NCBI GenBank assembly: GCA_006386115.1
Contig: VFIW01000068.1
Coordinates: forward strand, 186,001 to 250,000
Source of the DNA: Globisporangium splendens
Taxonomy: Eukaryota; Oomycota; Peronosporomycetes; Pythiales; Pythiaceae
Length of the DNA stretch: 64,000 nt
Direction of reading: 5' to 3'
Positions 34,964 through 44,586 of the stretch are shown here, piece after piece. Below the pieces are notes generated by a model that worked only from the letters and a program-made list of their open reading frames with translations, was not told where the DNA came from and made no database searches. The position numbers and the translations under genes are program-made. Within the stretch, counting starts at the first letter, position 1. Each line of letters starts with the position of its first letter.

Positions 34964-37117
34964 ATGAAGACGTCGCACTTGCATCTGTCGCGCGATCGCG
35001 AGCAAACGGTCAAGATGCACCACCGCGCGATCCACCAGATCAATCAGGTGCTCGAAGTGTGTCTGAACTCGTCGCGAACGAAAGACCAGTGGACGTGTCT
35101 CCGCAAAGAGAAGCACCTGGCGATGTACGCGAAACGGCACGCACTGCCCATGGCCTCGTTGTATCTGCTCGGCGTGAACGAAGCGAAATGCGGCTTTGAC
35201 GAAGTGTACGACCTGCTGAGTTTCGACTCGACCGAGAAGTTCCGGCTGATGATGGCGCTGATCTACGGCAAGGACTGCAAAGACGCAGGACTGATCTCGA
35301 TGCGGCCGCGAAACGACCGGCTCAGCGAATGGTCCCTGAACACACAGCACGCGGCGATCTGGTTTGCGCTGCAGAATCGACGAAAAGCTGCGCTCGTGCG
35401 CGAGAAATCGTTCACGTTTTTCCAGACCCTGAAGATCATCTTACCCGAGCAACGCCCCAGTGGAATGACAATTGCTGGCCGGCCAAGTGAATGCGTGCAG
35501 AAGCGCACTATGGCGCTCAACTGGCTGCCATTCCCGGAGGCTGACGAGTTTGACTTCGATGACGCGAACGATGCAGTCAACTTGCAATACACTTTAATTA
35601 TTGAGGAGCTCGAACGCGACCGGCTGCGGATCTCAAGCGTCACGAGCTCCTTCCATGATGGTGATGCACCCAGCGCGTCGTCACGGTGGACAGCACGTGC
35701 GGTCGCGCGCCGCCTCGTGCATCGCTCGATTTCGCGGTTAGAGGCAGCCGTCATCACATCCCGGATCAGTGACCAAGAAGTTCTCGCTCAGAATCAGTGG
35801 GTACAGAATGAAGAGCGTGTGGCGTGTGTCATCTGCTGGAAGCAATTTAACGCGCTCTATCGCCGTCGTCACCACTGCCGTCTTTGTGGAGACGTGATTT
35901 GCGGATCGTGCTCCTCTATGCGACGAACCAGTGCGGTCTCGAAGAAAGACGTTGACAAAGTCCGAATCTGCCACCTGTGCAGCAACAAGGGTCGCGTGAA
36001 AGCTGACTCGTTTGCGTCAACGACCGACACGTTCCCAGGTCACCACACTACTGACGAAGAACTGCCGACCACCAAGTTCCCTCGAGCTGGCTTCTACCCG
36101 ACGCCATCTCTCCGAGCCATGGTCTCGTATGTTGACGAGGATGGTAAAGAAGACGAGTCCGGTTACGATGACTACATGGACGATACGGACGATGGGTACG
36201 AAGGATACATTGGGTGGGGTCCAGACTCGCTGCTTAGCGACATTTACTCGAGCCAAAAAGTGATTTCGATCAAATCAATCACTCGAAGTGACCTGAAGGT
36301 ACGATCCCTGGTCAACTTCTCAGTGGGGACGAAGCAAAGCTTAGCGAAACGATCCAACAGTGGCAGCGAAATCCAGACGAGGATGAACGACCAAGCGCGC
36401 TTTTCCGTGTCGTTTCTGCATCCTGCTGCGTTGGCACCGCCTGACGAGCACGCGCTGCAGCCCATTGTAGCCAACTACGGAAGCTATGAAGAGTATGCAT
36501 TGACCGGCAGCGACAGCGAAAATTCCAGCAACCGTCAAACGTCCGTATCGAGCTCCATTTTCAGACTCTCCGACCGCTACTACGTGGACGAAGGGTACTT
36601 CCTGCCAAAGTTGGATCCAGCGCGTGAGCAGCAACGTCTGAAGCTAATGAAAGTAGTGTGCTCGCCAGCGTGTACCTTGATCGACCCGCTGTTGATGAAG
36701 AAATGTTGCGAAGTGGCAGCGTCTGCATTTGGCGTCACGGGTGCTTTCATTGCTCGCGTCGACGAACATCATGTCGGCATTGAACAATCTGTGGGAGTGC
36801 AGAAGCTGTACACCCATAATCAGTACTTGCGGCATGAAACGCTTTGCGACTTCGTGCTCGTGCAACTCGAGCATCATCCACTCGTGATCCTGGATTGCAT
36901 GATCGATCCGCGCACGCGGGACATCCCCATGGTGCAACAATTGGGGATACGCTTTTTCGTTGGAACGTGCATTCTCGTGCGCGGCTTGCCCATTGGCTGT
37001 CTGTGCGCATTCGACCAAGAAAGTAGCGATGATCAATTGATTACAACAAGATACGATCTTACTATCCTCGAGAACGCTGCAAGAAGCATTGAAGCGGAGC
37101 TCGAGAAACTTCTGTAG
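34964..37117 (+). CDS. FYVE-GAF protein, possible START-like N-terminus
   Basis: A single exon of 717 aa. Residues about 278-345 form a FYVE zinc finger: W-V-Q-N-E at the start, CVICWKQFNALYRRRHHCRLCG with the R(R/K)HHCRxCG PI3P-binding motif, CGSC and a final CHLC pair. FYVE fingers bind PI3P on endosomes. Residues about 560-717 look like a GAF domain (LMKKCCEVAASAFGVTGAFI to the end), a small-molecule or phosphate sensor fold. The N-terminal ~250 residues are helical and resemble the START-like region seen in many oomycete FYVE proteins, but I cannot confirm this. The ATG at 34964 is the first in frame; the GTG at 34799 is rejected. The stop lies 14 bp from that of the convergent dehydrogenase. 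Confidence 0.85.
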   Translation: MKTSHLHLSRDREQTVKMHHRAIHQINQVLEVCLNSSRTKDQWTCLRKEKHLAMYAKRHALPMASLYLLGVNEAKCGFDEVYDLLSFDSTEKFRLMMALIYGKDCKDAGLISMRPRNDRLSEWSLNTQHAAIWFALQNRRKAALVREKSFTFFQTLKIILPEQRPSGMTIAGRPSECVQKRTMALNWLPFPEADEFDFDDANDAVNLQYTLIIEELERDRLRISSVTSSFHDGDAPSASSRWTARAVARRLVHRSISRLEAAVITSRISDQEVLAQNQWVQNEERVACVICWKQFNALYRRRHHCRLCGDVICGSCSSMRRTSAVSKKDVDKVRICHLCSNKGRVKADSFASTTDTFPGHHTTDEELPTTKFPRAGFYPTPSLRAMVSYVDEDGKEDESGYDDYMDDTDDGYEGYIGWGPDSLLSDIYSSQKVISIKSITRSDLKVRSLVNFSVGTKQSLAKRSNSGSEIQTRMNDQARFSVSFLHPAALAPPDEHALQPIVANYGSYEEYALTGSDSENSSNRQTSVSSSIFRLSDRYYVDEGYFLPKLDPAREQQRLKLMKVVCSPACTLIDPLLMKKCCEVAASAFGVTGAFIARVDEHHVGIEQSVGVQKLYTHNQYLRHETLCDFVLVQLEHHPLVILDCMIDPRTRDIPMVQQLGIRFFVGTCILVRGLPIGCLCAFDQESSDDQLITTRYDLTILENAARSIEAELEKLL

Positions 37118-37131
37118 GGCATTCAGATCTC

Positions 37132-38504
37132 TTAAATTGGTTCGTCACGTGGTTCAATGAGGATCTCGTTCACCGCGACGTATGGAGGTTGTGTCACGGC
37201 ATAAAGCACTGCGTTGCCAATGTCTTCGGCTTTGAGCACCTCGTATCCTATTCGAACCCATCGTAAGATAGCAAAACACAAAAACGTAGCATATAAGAAG
37301 AAATGAACCAACCGCCATTTAGAAAGTGAACCAAAGCCAACACGCCTACCAGATTCACCGCCGTAGAGCTTCATCGCTTCCTCGTCCACGCCTGAGGCAG
37401 CATTCCCGTGGTTCACCAGCTCTGTCGCGACGTTTCCAGGCTGGATCGTCGTTACGCGCAGCCCCGAGCCAATGTTTTCAAGACGCAGCGTCTGCGCGAG
37501 ACACAAGAGAAAAATAGACACAACACCATTTTCTATTAATCAAATGATATGAGTGAGGTAAATGAAGAAAACATGCAGTGAGTGTACCTGCGAGACGGCT
37601 TCGACGAACATTTTCGACGCCGAATACACGCCGAGCCCAGCAAACACTTTGCGGCCGGCGTCGGACGAGATGTTGACGATGTGGCCCGACTTCCGCTCCA
37701 GCATCTTCGGAAGCACGGCTGCGATGCCGTTGAGCACGCCCTTGCAGTTGATGTCGATCGTCTGGAGGTGGATCAATACAAAGTCATTAGAGAGTCCAAT
37801 GTGGAAGCAACAAACAAATGAAGGAAGGCAGCAGCTACGTACGCGATCCCAGCTGTCTTGGTTCACGTTCTTCAGCAATTCAAACGGCATCACACCAGCT
37901 AAATGCAAATCGTGTGAGTAAATCCACAGAAGCTACTATGAAAGCATCAGTCAGCCAAAAGCCAAAACGTACCGTTGTTCACGAGGATGTCCACTGGCCC
38001 AAAGCTTTCCTCCGCCTTGCCTACGAGGCGGTGGAGCTGCTCAAGTAACAGAATCAAAAGTCGTCAGGCATGCATGCTGCATTTGCTACGCGGACGACAG
38101 CAGGCGCCAGTACGTACATCTTCGCGCTTGGTGACGTCGGTCTGCACGATCACGACCGAGTCGCTCGAGCCAAACTTGGCGCCGATCGACGCACGTACTT
38201 CCTCCAGCGCATCCACACGCCGCGCACCCAGCGCCACTTTGGCGCCGGCGCTAACGAGGCTCTCAGCGATGGCTTTAGTGGCATACGATTGCACATGTTC
38301 AACCAGTGACACACGCGCACAAAACATCGTCAGATCAGCTCCACTCTCACAAGACACCAGCATACCAGGCACTGCAATTAATGACAAGCATATGGAAGAG
38401 ACGTAGCGCAGCTTTGTGTGCGGCCTCGTACCTGCGCCGATGCCTCCGGACGCGCCCGTGATCACGGCCACTTTGCCACTCAACTTGTCCGACGTGCTGC
38501 TCAT
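37132..38504 (-). CDS. Short-chain dehydrogenase/reductase, classical SDR
   Basis: Seven exons, all joined by GT-AG introns of roughly 75-150 nt, encode a protein of about 245 aa. The Rossmann motif TGASGGIG lies in exon 1, NNAG is assembled across an intron from ILVNN and GVM, and the catalytic serine precedes YSASK (Tyr-x3-Lys) in exon 5. The substrate region includes TTIQPGNVATEL, and the C-terminus EILIEPRDEPI resembles bacterial and yeast NADP-dependent SDRs of the YdfG/serine dehydrogenase group. The Arg in ALGARR after the second strand is consistent with NADP preference. The exact substrate cannot be told. Its start lies 75 bp from that of the divergent dehydroquinase-like gene. Confidence 0.87.
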
Positions 38505-38579
38505 TTCGCTGCTTCTTGGTGTTTCTACCAGAGGTTGCTTCTCTTCGCGATTCGTACTTAACAGAAGCACGTCACTAAA
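38505..38579. promoter_or_regulatory. Shared divergent promoter of SDR and dehydroquinase-like genes
   Basis: Only 75 bp separate the start codon of the SDR from the first in-frame ATG of the plus-strand gene. Both transcripts must start within or very close to this stretch. If the plus gene starts at a later Met (38616-38655), the gap is up to 150 bp. Confidence 0.5.
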
Positions 38580-40001
38580 ATGGAGTGGACCACGCTGTTT
38601 TATGTTCGCATTCAAATGACACATTTTGCTGGCCAAATGGACGCCATGCGAGTGATGATGAGCCGCAGCATCGGTTCTGCACGGCGTCTTGCGTGCAGCG
38701 TTGGGAGCCACAGCCAGCACCAGAGCCTGCAGCGATGGACACAGCACATGCGCTGTTGTCCTGCGACGCTGCTACTCAGAACGCAGTGTTTTCATTCTGG
38801 TGGCCGTCCACCAGCGAAGAACCCGTTTGAGATCCAATTCGACCCGGAAGACGAAGCCACGATCTTTAAGGTGTCCAAGGCAGTTAAAGTGCAGCAGCCG
38901 CAGGACGAAGCGCTCGATAGTGAGATCCAAAATCTACATGCAGGTATGAGTCTAAGACCGCTATTGATGCTCAAAGCTTACTGCTATAGCTGACGAACTG
39001 CGTGTGAGCTGGAATTAATTAGAGCTCGCGGGCATCTTTGGCGAGGAACTGGAGGAATACGATGGAAACGGCAGCTCCATGGACGACAGCAGCACACCAT
39101 CGGGTGCTCTTCACAATAACCAATCGAGCATCTCACCTTTCTCATTCAAAGAAAAATACTCTCAGTCATCAATGCTGCAATCCAACCTGCGAACGACCAA
39201 CGACAGAACAACTTTGCACCAACAAACAATCGCCATGAAAGGTGAAAGATTCAATCTCGACAAGGTGGATCACGCCCACACGCCCTCCCATGAAACCAAC
39301 GTGCTCTCCAGCTTGAGCGGAAAGACTCCAAGTGTACTCGTCATCCATGGACCATGCAGCTTTGCACGCGACAACGCGATCGGGTAGCTCAGAGGAAATG
39401 CTGGTTCTTTGCTATTGTACATACGCTCACATTGTGCTATTGCAAAACAATTGACTTGGTTTGTACCTCCAGCACGACGAAAACCAAGCAAGCGCTGTGG
39501 CGTGAGATGCACGACACTGCCGCGCAACTGGGCATCGCAATCTCATGCCACGAATCGAACCTCGAAGGCGAGATCCTGGACTTGTTGCTCAACGCCGACC
39601 CAACGACCAGCAGCATCCTTCTGTGCTTGAATGGTATCAAATGCATGTATAACTATTTATCATGGAATGACCAGCTGATTAATCTCCTTGTGCTGCATGG
39701 TGTGATGGCACAAAAAATAGGTCCACTATCAGAAACGCCATTGATCCGTCGCGCATTAAGTCATCTGAGCGATAACCAAGTCATCCTGGTGTCACCAGTG
39801 GGTATTGAGCACGGACCCGTACCAACGAGCGTACAAGGCGTTCTCACAGGTACACGAGATGCTTGACCATGGTGTAACTCATCCCTTTGGCTACGCTCTG
39901 AAATGGTTGCCCTTCCTCTTTCTGTTTTGTATACGACAGGTTTCGCCTCTGCGCGGTTTGAAATCGCTCTCCAGGCAGCAGCTACTGAGATGCGCGAATG
40001 A
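38580..40001 (+). CDS. Mitochondrial-type protein with degenerate type II dehydroquinase fold
   Basis: Five exons (38580-38943, 39023-39383, 39473-39633, 39721-39849, 39940-40001) add to 1077 nt, 358 aa. The N-terminal 80 residues are Arg/Ser-rich with almost no acid, like a mitochondrial presequence (SRSIGSARRLACSVG). The C-terminal half follows type II 3-dehydroquinate dehydratase: VLVIHGPCSF for the first strand, CHESNLEGEILDLL for FxQSNxEGExxDxL, LNGPLSETPLIRRAL for the NPGAxTHTS helix and GVLTGFASARFEIAL for GVIxGxGxxxYxLAL. The catalytic Asn, Tyr and both His of the enzyme appear to be replaced, so it is probably not a dehydratase. The start could be any of several Met codons to 38655. 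A structural or regulatory role is possible; unknown. Confidence 0.7.
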
Positions 40002-40663
40002 GTTTTTTTACTTTCGCATGCAAGAAGGTTATCATGTCGTTTAACGTTGTATGTAACCCGCATGTGCACACATCTGCGGATGTGTTGAGGTTATGAACGC
40101 AGCATGCTAGCGCAGGCAACACAATCCTTCGCTTGTTTGTTTAGACAGCCACATGGTTGCATTTTGTGTGTGGAAAAAGACGGAAAGAAAAGTCACACAT
40201 CCACAGCAAAAATAGAGCCAACATATGGACACGAATCCATGTGTTGAGATCCCAACAAGCCAATAAATCCACTTTTTACACTGCGTTTTTGTATACCAGC
40301 AGACCTGTGGTCCTGACGCAAACTGTGTGAGGAGCGTAGCCAAATCGAGTCAGCCAGCGATTGGTGGCCGGGATTGGATCCTCAAAGGGTGCGTGTGGTT
40401 CAGAACACAGAGGACGTCGTCCCCAGATTCCGTCCGCCAGCCATCCGCTGTTCCAATGAAAGGTCGCAGATCGTGGATACGAGGTTTTTTGTCAAGCTGC
40501 CGAGGTTTTTGTTTCCTCCCGTCGTTTGACACCACACACAGGTCGAGGTTTTTCCGTTTGGCGTAGGGATCGGGGAGGTGGATGGTAGCGAGCGAAGCCA
40601 AACATACACTAGGGGGAAGGAAACGTCGTTGAGAAGAACAATTGGCAACAGCAACCACAAACA
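40002..40663 (+). promoter_or_regulatory. Upstream region of the second CCT gene
   Basis: No gene was recognised in these 662 bp. The stretch holds the 3' flank of the dehydroquinase-like gene and the promoter and 5' UTR of the CCT gene at 40664. Confidence 0.4.
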
Positions 40664-41744
40664 ATGACAACGACAGCAAGCAGCCACGTACGCCCTATTA
40701 GCCCCACACATTCGCCAACTACCAACACAGCAAGCAAGCGAGGGATGCTGGTGTCGCGCAAGCGCACGCGCGACATGGCCGACGCGCCACTGGGACACCA
40801 CCACCACATGAGCGAGCGCCACATCGACGAGAAGTGGTTCCTGCGCGACCTGCTAGACGCGTACGGCGGCGCGTGCACGCAGGAGGAGCAGCGCGCGCGC
40901 GCACGCCGCCAAGTCGTCGACTTTCTGCATCGCCACAACCGCATCTCGCCCCACGAGGCGCATGCCGACCCCACAAGCGACAATTCGCTGCAGGTACGCA
41001 TGTTTGTGCAGCAAACAAAGACATGCAAAGTTCGCAAAACACGTTGTGTATATATGCGCAATTTGTTTAGCCATCGTATGTGCTCGATTTGTTTTATTTA
41101 TTTGTGAACATAACAGCTCTCACGCGCGCGAATGAGCTCTCAAGAGCTCTTCTTGAGCGTCGTGCTCGAATGGCAGCGCGCTGAGGAGACCCACGTCACG
41201 CACCACAAGCACGTGGCTCGACGCATGAACAGCAACAGCGCGCATCTGTTGCACCACTCGCTATCTTCCTCTTCTAGCTCCTCGTACGGATCCGCGTCGT
41301 CGGATTCCGAATCGGAGGACACGCGCGAGCATCGCAAACAGAAACACGGCGAAGAGATCAGCCCCACAAGGTTCGCCTGTCATTTTTGTACCCATGTTTG
41401 CTGCGGCATAGTGTCGTCTAACTTGCTGTGTTTGTCCCTCACTTAGCGTCCACATCGTGCCTCGAGACCTGACGCCGTTGAATCTCGATTTCACCGCGTC
41501 GTCGCCGCGCGCATCGATGAAGAAGATCGGCATCTATTCGCCTCGGTCGCGACAAGAGCTGCTGCGCAAGTATATGGCCAAGCGCGCGAAGCGGCTGTCA
41601 CAGAACACGGTGCGCTACCGCGTCCGCAAGACGCTCGCGAACGCTCGGCCGCGTGTTAAGGGCCGTTTTGTCAAGACGGAGCAGCCGCTCACGGCCGCGC
41701 TCGTGGAGTCCATGGTCGACGCGCCTGCCTCCAGCTCAAACTAA
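40664..41744 (+). CDS. CCT-domain protein 2
   Basis: Three exons (40664-40993, 41117-41370, 41447-41744) add to 882 nt, 293 aa, in exact phase. The protein begins with a Thr/Ser/His-rich stretch, then a helical region (WFLRDLLDAYGG) rich in Arg, a Ser-rich acidic linker (SSSSSSSYGSASSDSESED), and a CCT domain at about 220-272: GIYSPRSRQELLRKYMAKRA and RYRVRKTLANARPRVKGRFVK. The C-terminal KxxxxxRxRVKGRF signature is shared with the CCT gene at 30938-32292. A nuclear regulatory role is inferred from the domain only. The ATG has a purine at -3 (ACAATG). Confidence 0.8.
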
Positions 41745-42249
41745 GATACTCCGATTTGCTCTTGCATCCAAACCGCCGGCCACACGCACACGCTAGAAAA
41801 TCGGAGCCACCGATATTATTATTTGCTCGATTTTGTGTTTTGTAGTTTATGCAATTTTTACCATTATAATAAAACAGCGATCCATTGCCAATTGCTGAAC
41901 ATATTATGGGATTCATGCGCACCTTCAAAGCCCACAAAGTATTGTACTTCTACATTGAGTGGCATTCAAAGAGTGTTCTACTAAGCAAACGCGGTGTAAA
42001 GTGGGTTCAAATATTGTGCTCAAAATACACTGACCAAGCGCAACGCACAGCTGACAATCGAGCAACCAACCTTGACAGCAAGCATTCACTTATGATCCTA
42101 AATCGGAAGAATACTGCAAAATACTGCCATCTGATTGGATAAAATTGGTTAGAAAAGCTTAATAGCCAATTAAGCACCGTTAACCCGAAATTATTGATTA
42201 AGTGAATTTGACAGGCATAACCGGTTACTATTAGATCACAGGAGACATC
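41745..42249. other. AT-rich intergenic region left of the LTR element
   Basis: About 500 bp of AT-rich sequence between the CCT gene and the target duplication of the LTR element. Open frames of 85-103 codons on both strands show no domain. Confidence 0.4.
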
Positions 42250-42254
42250 GAATC
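42250..42254. repeat. Target site duplication, left copy
   Basis: GAATC directly left of the LTR; the right copy is 49897-49901. Five base pairs is the normal length for Ty3/Gypsy integrases. Confidence 0.9.
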
Positions 42255-42677
42255 TGTAACGGGACTCGTTACACGACGTACACGTGCGTTGAGGAAGCGC
42301 AGGTGAAAGGAAGGGCACAGTGATAACACTGTGTCCAAGGAGAAGGGAGGGAGCTTTGCGCGTTACCGTGCAAATTGAGAAGTGAATTAAAACGTTAAAG
42401 TGCTAACATGCAATCGTAGTGACTGAAACCTACGGTGTCTCTCATTGGTAGATAATCGGATGTCCAGTCCGACTATCATCCAATGGGATTAAATCTTAAC
42501 GGCTTAGTCTTATTGGCTAATATGCAAATGGCTACGTACAGTGTTCATGAGTGACACATATTAATGTGTCTCCAACTGTACGACGTGGGTGGGTTCGGAA
42601 GAGGTGGTAAAACCCATGTGGGAGAAAACCCACACTCTCCTGACCCGGGAACCCATGTAATGGGAGGCCCCATTACA
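42255..42677 (-). repeat. 3' LTR of the chromovirus
   Basis: Begins TGTAAC and ends ATTACA. Its first 19 bp (TGTAACG-GGACT-CGTTACA) and last 22 bp (arms TGTAATGGG and CCCATTACA) are each near-perfect palindromes. Identical to the other LTR except at about 42438, 42534 and two positions near 42664-42671. Confidence 0.93.
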
Positions 42678-42690
42678 TCATCCCCCCGTA
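42678..42690 (-). other. Polypurine tract
   Basis: Read on the minus strand, ACGGGGGGATGA lies immediately before the 3' LTR. This is the expected place for the plus-strand primer of reverse transcription. Confidence 0.7.
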
Positions 42691-42803
42691 AAGCGATTGG
42701 TCACGTAGAAACGCGCGCGACCAATCCATCTTGTGTTCTTCTGTGTTCTTTGGTGTTCTTCCGTGTTCGGAGGAACTGGTCACAGAAGGCAGAGCACTGA
42801 GTC

Positions 42804-43391
42804 TTGCGGGCTCAGTTCTCAGTGTGCGCCGTGCCCAACAGAGAGCTTTCCAGACGCCGCAAGCTGTGCGAGGTGAACCTCGTACAAATGTCTTCAATCG
42901 ACAGTGATGCTGTTGACTACGAGTCGAGTAGCGAGGAGGTGACTCCTTGCAACACTCCAATGAGTAGCACCACGACGAATGTCGTGCGTGACGATCGGGA
43001 GGAAGAAGCCGAGTCTTCTTCCGTTGACCGTTCGAATCTCAAACGAAACGAAGCGAAACGTTCGTCGTCCGCGGCCCTCTTGAATGAGCCTACGCGGAAG
43101 AAGCGTCGTGAGGAGGGATCTCCTCACGGAGAAACGAGCGGATCCACCGTGGCGGTTGCCATTTCCGACGTCGGAGCGTCGGAAAGCGCGGCATCTGCCA
43201 ACACGATGGAAAATCTCGGTCGGGAAGGATTAGCGTCAGCTGATCCCGACCTGGTGAATGCAGCGAGAAATATCCTTCTCTCGCTGGACGCGTCCAATTG
43301 TGAACTGGAAGCTGTCGATCCACTCGAGGACTTGCTCTTCGATGTGGAATCCGAATCTGATGCGCAGGTTACTGCGTCATCGGGGGAATAG
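42804..43391 (+). CDS. Antisense ORF A of the LTR element
   Basis: This 195-codon frame runs opposite to gag-pol, 127 bp inside the left LTR. I do not recognise it. It is Ser/Glu-rich and acidic (DYESSSEEVTP, DDREEEAESSS), has a basic cluster TRKKRREEG that could be a nuclear localisation signal, and ends in an acidic stretch. The continuation in the neighbouring frame (ORF B) suggests that A and B are one protein broken or shifted near 43380-43391. A candidate 26-nt GT-AG segment there (43367-43394) is too short for a normal intron. Nothing on the minus strand here is coding, so this is not a shadow of pol. Confidence 0.55.
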   Translation: MRAQFSVCAVPNRELSRRRKLCEVNLVQMSSIDSDAVDYESSSEEVTPCNTPMSSTTTNVVRDDREEEAESSSVDRSNLKRNEAKRSSSAALLNEPTRKKRREEGSPHGETSGSTVAVAISDVGASESAASANTMENLGREGLASADPDLVNAARNILLSLDASNCELEAVDPLEDLLFDVESESDAQVTASSGE

Positions 43392-44586
43392 CGAGTTGCC
43401 ACGCCATCTTGCCTTTCCGGCGGAGGAGAAGGATCCGGTGACGGGTCCTTCTGAAGGGATGGATTTCGTCCCTTCTAGCTGGAGTCACTTATGGGCGCCC
43501 AAACCCAATTGGGTTCGTGCACATCGTGGCACCCAGCGTGCGGGCACTCACGCGCTGTACGATGTTAGTACCATCAAGGATGATGACTTCGTCCTTCGAC
43601 AGAACTTCCATCCCAAGGCGCGCGAGGAGTTTTACATCGACCTTTTCCATTCGATGCGGTACTTCGATGGTCGATCGAAGTCAAAGAAGTCTCACAGCGC
43701 TGAGAAACAAGCGCTGTTCCTTTCGCAAGCGTGGGGTGCCTTCGTTGTGAATTTCAACGAAGACGCTGCGAAGTGTATCTCTCGATTGCGAGATAATCGG
43801 GATAAGTTCCTCCGGCACAATGCCGTTGGAAAGTTGTTGGCGATCCACGAGGAATGCGTGGATCTTGGGGTTCCGTGTGGAGTCAAGACCACACCGAGGG
43901 GTTGCCGCATCTGCACCAGCGATGATCCTCAGTTGACTGAGGAGCACCTTCGTGGTTACAACGGTGTGGTGCTTCCTCGCGGATTGCAAGATCGAATCCG
44001 CGAGTTGTGGAAGCGAGAGTCGATTAGCGTCGGCTCTCGTGCTGCTGCACCAAGCCAGGAACATCGGCTTGGAGCATCGCGGCCGGTTCCCAGGTATCTC
44101 GATCTGGCGGGTAACCAAGCCAACGAACGCGATAGACGCGCTCCTTCTTCCCTCGCGACGATCGATCGCGATGAGCAAGTATCTTCTCCACGATCCAGCG
44201 TTGGTTCCCCTCGGAGTCTCGCAACGGAGGAGCCGGAGGAGGGAAGATCTGCTCGTGACTCTGAGGCGCATCCTCAGAGTAATCAGCGTCTTCTTGATCG
44301 GCTGAAGTACGCTGAGCGGGAGAACGAGGTTCTCCGACTTCGGGCCGAGCTAAGCGAGATGATCGCGAAGCACGAGCGGCTCGAGGGACGGCTTTCGAGG
44401 CTCGAGGCTGACCACAAGCTTGTGCTTGGGATCCTTCGCGACCACGGTCTCTTGAAGAGGAAGAGACCAACGAGTCATCGTGGCGATGATACGCTTGGAG
44501 TCGTCCGACGTAGGACGTCGTGTGCAGGCACAGAGCTGGAGGAAGCTCCAACGCATATGCGTCTCCAATCCTTTCAAGGACCTTGA
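43258..44586 (+). CDS. Antisense ORF B of the LTR element
   Basis: A 442-codon frame on the strand opposite pol. The first 67 codons overlap ORF A in another frame and look non-coding, so the useful part probably begins near 43390 or at the ATG 43459 (MDFVPSSW). It contains a Trp-rich segment (WSHLWAPKPNWVRAHRG), a globular-looking region, CRICTSDDP, and a leucine-heptad coiled coil (LLDRLKYAERENEVLRLRA onward). From 44024 to 44586 it overlaps the chromodomain and linker end of pol on the opposite strand. I do not recognise a family. Antisense genes between pol and the 3' LTR are known in some plant Ty3/Gypsy lineages; whether this is related cannot be told. Confidence 0.6.
   Translation: MQREISFSRWTRPIVNWKLSIHSRTCSSMWNPNLMRRLLRHRGNSELPRHLAFPAEEKDPVTGPSEGMDFVPSSWSHLWAPKPNWVRAHRGTQRAGTHALYDVSTIKDDDFVLRQNFHPKAREEFYIDLFHSMRYFDGRSKSKKSHSAEKQALFLSQAWGAFVVNFNEDAAKCISRLRDNRDKFLRHNAVGKLLAIHEECVDLGVPCGVKTTPRGCRICTSDDPQLTEEHLRGYNGVVLPRGLQDRIRELWKRESISVGSRAAAPSQEHRLGASRPVPRYLDLAGNQANERDRRAPSSLATIDRDEQVSSPRSSVGSPRSLATEEPEEGRSARDSEAHPQSNQRLLDRLKYAERENEVLRLRAELSEMIAKHERLEGRLSRLEADHKLVLGILRDHGLLKRKRPTSHRGDDTLGVVRRRTSCAGTELEEAPTHMRLQSFQGP

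Noticed and set aside
34559..35350. 263-codon minus-strand frame
   Set aside because: It covers the start of the FYVE gene in antisense, has no recognisable motif and no support from neighbours.
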